DNA of 64,000 nucleotides from Strix aluco (taxonomy: Eukaryota > Chordata > Aves > Strigiformes > Strigidae). Under the pieces are notes generated by a model that worked only from the letters and a program-made list of their open reading frames with translations, had not been told where the DNA came from and ran no database searches. The first letter of the stretch is position 1. The number at the start of each line of letters is the position of its first letter. The DNA is taken from the NCBI RefSeq assembly GCF_031877795.1, contig NC_133932.1, positions 40,066,180 to 40,130,179 of the forward strand. Direction: 5' to 3'. This document shows, in pieces, positions 56,836-64,000 of this stretch. Both the position numbers and the translations under genes were made by a program.

Positions 56836-57579
56836 GTTGCTGGTGCCCCCTTGCCTCCTAACATTTTTATGGTCTTGGCAGTGTGAAGGTGTAGCTAGGC
56901 TGGAGCGAAGTTTGTGATATTATGATGGGATTTGGAATTACTTGTCGTTCTTCACCCCTCTGCTGCCTCCTCCTGCCATGGCGGAAAGTAGGCTTTCTGC
57001 CCTCGGTAGAAGGGAGGCCAAGGTGGGTAGGGAAGTAGTGCAGCAAGAAGACAAAAATCCATCTTGGGATTCTTGTAAAACTGAAGTGCTTAAGATAATA
57101 TGAAAAACATGGCTGTGTTACCTGATCTGTAACATAGTTGTTACTACTTAAATCATTTTTACTGTTTTTCATATACATTGTCTGCATGCTTTTTTAAAGA
57201 CCTTTTCCCCAAATATATGACCCACAGCAGACAGGCTGTAATCATTCTGGGACTGTCGCAGCAATAGCTTTATGCTCTGTAAAATAGGAATTGTGCTGGT
57301 TTATGAAGTTGACCAACTTGATCCCTAAATTTGTGTTTGTGTCTTAGGTTTACAATATTGCAAAACACAGACTATGGAGAAGATGTGGCCTTTCAGAAAA
57401 ATACCTTAGAAATATGTTTTGGGGTTATTTTACTCTTCACATTCAAAACGTTTCTGAAGATTAAAACTTCACGAAAAGTATGTTTTAGAAGGTGAAAGAG
57501 CCTTGAGAGGAGTAGTGTAGCATCAGTTCTTATATATGAGATAAGGATGTGTTTACTTGTGATAGTCATTTTGCTTGAT
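56836..57579. other. intergenic, nothing recognised
   Basis: Sequence just beyond the PWP2 3' end. Short open frames exist on both strands, but none has splice or homology support. Confidence 0.6.
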
Positions 57580-58440
57580 CACCCATGAACAGCCAACACA
57601 GATTTGTCAAGAGTGTATGTCAAATAATCTGATTTTATTCTTTGGTAGGACAGCTGGTTTAATGGATGAAGAGGAAATAAATAGTAGGTGTGTTATTTTG
57701 TAGTAAATGTGTCTTTTTATGCTTTCCCACATAAGAATGTATCATCTAGGGAAAAAGTGTTGGTTAATCGTTATCAAAGTAGGAGGAATAAAGGCAAGAA
57801 GATGGGTGAGTTTTTGCCCAAAGAGCTAATCAGTATTAGTCACAATAACTGGAATCATGGAATAAAAATGGTGCTTATAAAAGCTTTTTAATGACAGCAT
57901 GTTGAAAGAAATTACAAGCACATTGAATGACAGGATCAAAACTAAAAATACTGAATAGGTTGGAGAAATCAGGAAGAAGAAATTTCATCAAAAATATAGA
58001 TCAGGCATCAAATGTAACTCTCAGCCCAGTGTGATGGTGGGACAGAGACAGAAAAGTAATTCTTCCTGAAGGCAACGAGACCGAAAGGAAGCTTAGAAAA
58101 CGTGATTTGTGGAGGAACTGCATTTGTTTGATATCCCTTGACCAGTTTTCCTTGTAGATGTCTCTGACTGTGTAGCGATTTACTGGAAAAGTTGGTTAAT
58201 GGGCCAGTGTGTGATGAAAGGTAGGATAAGAAATAATGGCTTTAATTTGAACTCAGGGAGATGTATGTTAAATGCTAGGGAAAAAAAAAATCCAAGTGTA
58301 AGAGTAATAAAGCACTGAAGCGGACCTGGTTTGGAATCACCGGATCAGTAACACCTTAGCTAACGTCTGCCAGGCATGCAGCTAGCCTTTAGTGAGGACG
58401 AGCTATTAACTCATCTTTGGAGGTAGTTTTAGACTTACAT
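57580..58440 (+). mobile_element. ancient CR1/L3-like LINE remnant (plus strand)
   Basis: The stretch around cagccaacacagatttgtca and gacagctggtttaatggatg resembles the conserved CR1/L3 reverse-transcriptase block. Further on, ataagaaataatggctttaa and agagtaataaagcactgaag match the 3' region in the right order. It is heavily decayed, with no intact frame. The exact ends are uncertain. Confidence 0.55.
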
Positions 58441-61400
58441 TTATTTCACTTTCACAACTATTGAGTGGGTATATTCTTTTTTTTCCTAACAGATTCGCTT
58501 TTTATTTAATTTCAATAACCAAATTCACCAATATTTTTCCTTTTTTTTTTCCTGAGAATGACTAATGCTATTACTAATTTCACAAGAGCAATGCTAAATG
58601 GAAGCAAGGAGCCAGTACACTTCTTTTCAAGGGGAGTTCCCTGATAACATTGCTTAATTCTTTATTACACTACTGTGGATTGTAAATCGGAAAAGGCAAA
58701 TCGATCGGCAGTATAATAATTTCTGTGACTTGTAATAGGAAATGTGGGGAGTGCTGAAACAAGTGGTTCAGAAATACAACCCTAAATTTGAAAGAGCTGT
58801 AGGCTTTCATTGTTCAGATACAGCACAGGAGCTCTTAACAAGACAGAGAATAAACAGAGCAACTCCAATCATTTGTTGATTAAAAAGCAAATGCTTGAAG
58901 TGGATTTGGCATAACTGGAGAGGTGGCAGTCTGTGCGGGCTGTGCAGATCCTCCGCTGCTTGAGCAGAGGCAGTAAAACCTGTGAATACCAATGCAGCTG
59001 AAACTGCAGGCCTCCTCTCTCAGTTTTTCCTTTAAACTGTTGTAAACCTTTTAATCCTTCACATCTACCTAAACTGTTGAATACAAAATCAGTAGAACTG
59101 TGGTATTTAATTTTCCTGACTTAGTTCCTAAGCTGTGTGTGGCCAGGTACTGGAGGAAGGATCGGCGTGTGCTGCTCTTGTTCTTGCTCTCTTCCTACGC
59201 ACTCGCTGCTGGGAACCCCAGGGAACGGAGCGGTGGATTGGATGGACTCTTGGGCTAATCAGTACGGCAGCGTTTGTGTTGGCCAGATGACGGATGCTTG
59301 GCCCCAGCAGAGGTTTTAATGACTTTGTTTTTCCTGAGAGTTGTTTTAATGTTACCTGCAGTGACTTGCTAGAACTTCTTTGAAGAGCTGAATGCCCACT
59401 CAACAATTGTTAAAAAATTTCTGAGTGAATTGTTAGAGACATTGCTATTTCCGTAGCTACAAATGGTCTGCCAAAGCAGATTCTGTCTTTTTGGAATCGT
59501 CACGGTACTGCAAAATCATACTGCGATCATGAGTGAGAACAGGAGTAGGGCACCGAGCGGTGCAAGCAGCTTAGCCCAGCCCCTGGAACAAAGCGCGGAG
59601 CTGGAATTGCTGCTCCCGCACCTGTGCGGAGCTGCCGTTGGTCTGTTCAGCAGCTGAGCAGGGCGTTTGCTCAGTCCCGAACTGGAGCGGCTGTATGGCA
59701 GGTCCACGCTGGCTTCCTCAGAGACTGATTTGTCGGATGAGCTGTGTGATGTGACAATGTACACAGTCGATTTTAGGGTTAATCTTGACCAGCTGCCACT
59801 GTTAAATGCCCTAAATGTTTCTTGTCTGTACTCAATGTTTAAGACCTGCATCAAGGTAGGATAATTTCCCAGTGCTAGTAAGTTTGCATAGCACCCACTG
59901 CAGTGGCTTACCCACTCAAATGAGCCAAAGCATTACTGTTATGACATCTGATAAATGAATAAATAGGAGGAAGCTTTAATTTGATTAATATTACTTGGAC
60001 TTTTATAATGTTATTTTCTGTAAGCATAACTTACAGCATGTGTTTGAAATGAGAATGAAGAAACGATATTTTACTCATTACATATCTCTTCTAACCATCC
60101 AGAATTTTCTGATGCTACGCATTTTAAAAACATGCAAGAAAAACGTAATTGGTAAAAGCAAATGATCCAATGCAATCTCATCAAAGGAACAAACTAAAAG
60201 CAAATGCTTACTTGCACTAGGCATTGTGGTGCTTTGATTTGTGTGCTGTTTGTCTTTGAAAGTATGGTACTATGAGCTTTAAAAGGAGTAATTCCTTTCT
60301 TAATGTGTTGCTAAGCACAATGTTCTGCTAGTACTGCTGCTAGCTGTTTAGGAGTTGCAATTGCAAGACTCAGAAGCCCCATTAGGGCTGTGTCTTTTAG
60401 GGGAATGCTTTCTGCTTCCCAGGTATTGGTGTGTGGTTGGGTGGCATCCTTATGTCATCTTGGGAATAGGTGTGTTAAATAAATGCCTTCCCTTTCCCAC
60501 GCTCCGATCCCCTGCCTCGCAGCACCCTAGCCTGCTGCCCAGGCAAAACTGTGGCATTAATCAAGAGGGCAGTGGTCTTCGTGGTTGGTGGTCCAAGGCC
60601 CCTGTAATGTGCTGCAGCACATCAGCAGGTAGCTGCAGATGAGTCCGTGGCACTTAGTGCTACAAGAGAGCGCTTGGAGCTCTTTTCTCAAGCACTCCTG
60701 AAAGCTCTTGTATGTTCAGGCGACTAGAAAGCAACCAGCGGGGAGTCACTTCCGTGGCTGAAAAAGGGAAGTCATCATCAGAGAAATGGAATTGAGGGAG
60801 AATGTTGCATCTGAAGATGGTATGGACAGGGTAGGCCTGAGACAGACAGGCTCAGTGGGAGAAGCAGCATGGTGGGGAGGGGACAAGAAGTTGACAGGCA
60901 GCATGGAGCATTTTGGAACACGAAGCCCAGTGTACCTGAATTTCAAAACGCCTCTGCTGGTCAGCAGATGGCTGTGAATCCCACTGGCAAAATGAAAGAT
61001 CCTCTAGCATCAGGAAAAAGTCACACCCCTGCTTCTTGCAAGCCTGAGTTTTTTTATAAAGGCACAATCTTAAGGATTTTCACTAGCAGAGAAGTTTCCC
61101 TTAAACACTTTCTGTGCATCCTACTTCCTTCGTTCAAAGCTCTGTCCTTCGGTTTGTTTACATCTTCATTAGATTAAACTAATCCACGTGCATCTTAGTA
61201 TATTTCTAGGAAATATCATTCCCTCATGGACACCCTTTGCTGATGACAGTTGTTTCTGGTTTTGGTTGAATGACATATTTCCTGAGTGCTGGTGCAAGTG
61301 TTTAGTTTCAGATTTGTAACCCAGTGAAGGTTTCTTGAGCTAACGGCTTTATGAACCTATTACTGTGGATGATAATGAAGGTGTCAAACACTTGTGTACA

Positions 61401-62282
61401 AATTGTGTGCGTTCGTACATTTCCAAGATTTATATATGTAAAATCCTGCCAGCTTCACTCCTCAGAATGTGCATGTTATTGTTTAGTTACACCCCGCCCC
61501 CCCCGGGAAATATATGCCTATATTAAAAAAATAAGCAAATACCAATATCCAAATCTTTTTGCAAAACCTGAGAGAGATTTCATTTCATTGCAGGCTGGCC
61601 ATTGCTATGCCCAAAACATTACTATAGATGCCTGTCTAGAGTAGAAGAGTCTCTGTCAGTGGAACTGTCTCCCATGAGTATTTTGGGAGAGCCCTCTAGT
61701 GGGAAAAGAGGAGAGTGTTTGGAAGAGGGTTTCTTCTGTCACAGCATGACTGAAATACGCGATGGGCTATGCTGCAATATGGGGAGAGGAAAGAAAATCA
61801 AGGACATTTTACTAGAATAATCGAAAGTTCAATGCAACAAGATCATTGTAATCAGACCAGGTAGAGTGCTTTATGGAACTGTATAAAATATGATTATCGT
61901 CTTCTGTGTGTTTTTTTCCTAGAGGAAAAAAATCCTACAGGTTTCTTTATATTAGATGTGCTCTATCTTTTTTCTGTTTTTAATAGCAAACTACTGCACA
62001 TCTTGTCATAAACAGCAGGTGGAAAATCCTTGTATAATTACTGCTTCTTCTAGGACGTAATGCGGTTTCAGATTAGCCTCTGGGAAAGTTCTGTGTTCTT
62101 GCTCACATGTGAGCCTTACTAAAATGCAGAAAACCTATGTCCACCACCTTCCCTGCATCCACTACGATTCATGCATTCTGATAAGCTTCACCTTCCTCAG
62201 TGGCTGCAGAAGAACATGTAAACATCGTCTGTAAAAGGTGTTAAAAATGGGAAAACTTCATTTACTTTGTATTACTATACCA
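58441..62282. other. intergenic, no gene recognised
   Basis: Apart from the CpG-dense patch at 59161-59770 and a C-rich run near 61493, I see no repeat or gene. In human the next gene after PWP2 is GATD3. None of the frames here matches what I know of that protein. Confidence 0.6.
59161..59770. promoter_or_regulatory. CpG-dense patch in gene-free DNA (orphan island candidate)
   Basis: I count 26 CpG dinucleotides in 610 bp, in two clusters (59161-59290 and 59451-59770), within DNA that is otherwise CpG-poor. No coding sequence is recognised. A donor-like site (atcaag|gtagga) follows at 59857. It could be an unannotated promoter, the first exon of a non-coding RNA, a distal enhancer, or a young insertion. 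Confidence 0.35.
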
Positions 62283-62960
62283 GCCATTCAGTACAACCCT
62301 TTGAGCCCTGCCCTTCAGCAAGTTCTTGAGCCAGCACACCATGTACTGGCTCATCTCACAGTTGGACATCTTACCCAGAAGGATGCTGATCAAAAGCCTT
62401 ACTAAAATCCAGAACTACATCTCCTGCCTTCCCTTCATCCGCTAGGCAGGTGGAAGGATATGGTAGAAGGGTATCAGATTAGTTGAACAGCCCTTTCCCT
62501 TTGTGAATCCCTGTTGGCTGTGCCTGATGATTGTATTATTCCATAAATGCCTATCAGTAGCACCCAGTATGATCTTCTCCATAGTTTTTCCAGGATCTGC
62601 AGTTAGACTAACAGCTCTGTAGTTCCCCAGCTCTTCCCTCGTGCCCTTCTTGTAGGTTGGAATGGCACTGGCCAGCTTCCAGTCAGCACGGACCTCCCCA
62701 GACTCCCCAGACGTTTGGTAGATGACCGAGAGGGGTTCTGCCATAATATCTGCTGCCTCCTTCAGTACTCTGGGATGAAGCCCATCAGGCCCTGTGGACT
62801 TGTGAACATTCCGCTGATGCAGCTGGACCCTTACAATTTCAGTGTCCGCGAATGGAAAGTCACTGTTTCCACACTTGTGGTTCTCAGACTCAGGGGACTG
62901 GGCACCCCTAGGTTTATCATTAATATCAAAGACTCAAATATCAAATTACGGCTTGAACGT
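62283..62960 (-). mobile_element. CR1-family LINE fragment, RT N-terminal half (minus strand)
   Basis: The minus-strand reading frame 62442-62744 gives recognisable CR1 reverse transcriptase: YKKGTREELGNYRAVSLTAD and QQGFTKGKGCSTNL. The frame extends upstream in the element through STGPDGLHPRV. The copy stops at 62283 inside the RT domain and lacks the CR1 3' end, so it is truncated at both ends. Its subfamily differs from that of the copy at 18023. Confidence 0.88.
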
Positions 62961-64000
62961 TTAAGTTTCGGCTACTGTGTTATGATCCCAATTCCCATAA
63001 TTAAATTTCTTGGAAACAGACAAATGGGATCCAATGCTCGCCCCAGTCTTGAAATGGCTTTGAAACAAGGTGACGGTTCTTCAGTGATCTCTCAGATGTC
63101 GCCATCCCTGAGCTTTTTGAGAAGCACTTTATATTAAAAAAGTTCTACAACAGGATTTTCTTGCATAAAGTCTGTTAAAAGAGTAACATTTTTTCCCCCC
63201 TTTTCAGTTCCTAGTCTAGTTCCTTGAGATTATTGGTAGGGAGAAAATGACTTGCATGGAAACACCCATGTTTTTCAGTAAGAAATGTTGATTTTACTTC
63301 TGAATTACTATGAGACAACAATCTGTTTTCTGGAATTGACAATGTCTTGAGACATTTACTACAGCTCAGTCATTAGAGTTCTGTTTGTGTATTTATAAAT
63401 CTAGATGCAGCCTTCATCTTTTCAGGAAATGCAACAAAAATCTGGAGATAAGAGGTGGGTAATCATGAATGAGCAGCATCTCAGACATGCTTGTAATAGC
63501 ATACAATAGCAAATAGGTGACTGTGTGACTTGTTCAGTTATCCAAGGCATCTGCACAAACCTTGGTAGATAATGAGCTGTGTTTATGGCTGAAGCCAATA
63601 CTGTCAAGAAAACTGAAGTAACTGTTTTGCTGTCCCCACCTGGAAATGTTTGGTGTGTGCCCTTCTCACTGTTCAGGAATTCTCCTTTCAGCCCCCTGTT
63701 CTGTTCCTAATGGCTGGTTCTCTAAAGGTGGGAAGATAACAGCCCCCAATTATAGTGTCTGGTAATGACAAGTTATATTTGCCAGGATGTACCTTGCAGG
63801 GTGCTGGAGATGTGGGAGAGGAAGGTGGACTCTGACTGCAAGGGGTCTGACTTACCAACAAATGTGGAATGAGCAGCTGATACTTCTTACGGTTGCCTCC
63901 CTTCCTCTTTTCAGGCAACATTACGCTGATGATGTGATGTGACAGATCCATGTCATGCGAGGTCAGTAGAAATATCTTTTCACCAAGATTAGTGCTCTGA
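62961..64000. other. intergenic, nothing recognised
   Basis: Sequence beyond the CR1 fragment to the end of the window. No exon, repeat or RNA gene is supported. Confidence 0.6.

Noticed and set aside
59516..59854. A 112-codon minus-strand frame ending in a hydrophobic stretch, like a tail-anchored protein
   Set aside because: It lies over the CpG-dense patch where stops are rarer. There is no homology, splice or promoter support, so it is most likely chance.
56836..64000. Exons of GATD3, the human neighbour of PWP2
   Set aside because: None of the frames here resembles the GATD3 protein. If synteny holds, the gene lies beyond the window.

Overview
This window is vertebrate nuclear DNA, almost certainly from a bird and probably a songbird. 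The evidence is small exons in AT-rich introns, CR1-type LINE remnants as the main interspersed repeat, and a solo LTR of a type I associate with passerine genomes. It holds two protein-coding genes in tandem on the + strand. TRAPPC10 covers exons 2-23 of an apparent 23, stop at 34607; exon 1 lies upstream of base 1. PWP2 is complete, with 21 exons, ATG at 37170 and stop at 55662. The same two genes are neighbours on human 21q22.3, so this is conserved synteny.

Layout: 1-879 is the end of TRAPPC10 intron 1. From 880 to 34607 lie 22 TRAPPC10 coding exons, which join in one frame to 1236 residues plus a split first codon. About 23 missing N-terminal residues would give the human-like length of 1259. 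From 34608 to about 36570 is the TRAPPC10 3' UTR and spacer, with an AATAAA at 35372 and a 22-bp palindrome at 35444. From 36571 to 37660 is the PWP2 CpG island, with an NRF1-like palindrome, GC boxes and a CACGTG E-box 11 bp before the ATG. From 37170 to 55662 PWP2 encodes 911 residues, followed by a 3' UTR to about 56835. From there to 64000 I recognise no gene. That stretch holds an ancient LINE remnant, a CpG-dense patch at 59161-59770 of unknown nature, and a CR1 fragment at 62283-62960.

The genes act in separate housekeeping pathways. TRAPPC10 is a subunit of the TRAPPII tethering and Rab-GEF complex at the Golgi. PWP2 is a WD-repeat subunit of the UTP-B module of the small-subunit processome in the nucleolus. 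No open reading frame is broken and all 42 intact introns have GT-AG ends.

The observations most worth checking are these. TRAPPC10 intron 12 carries U12 (minor spliceosome) signals and hosts an LTR nested in a CR1. Intron 6 holds a CpG-enriched, exon-like open segment (6501-6687) that would act as a poison exon. A second exon-like segment lies in PWP2 intron 18. PWP2 intron 9 has a weak donor with a strong GTAAGT four bases further on. The CpG-dense patch lies beyond PWP2. I found no clearly novel biological system.
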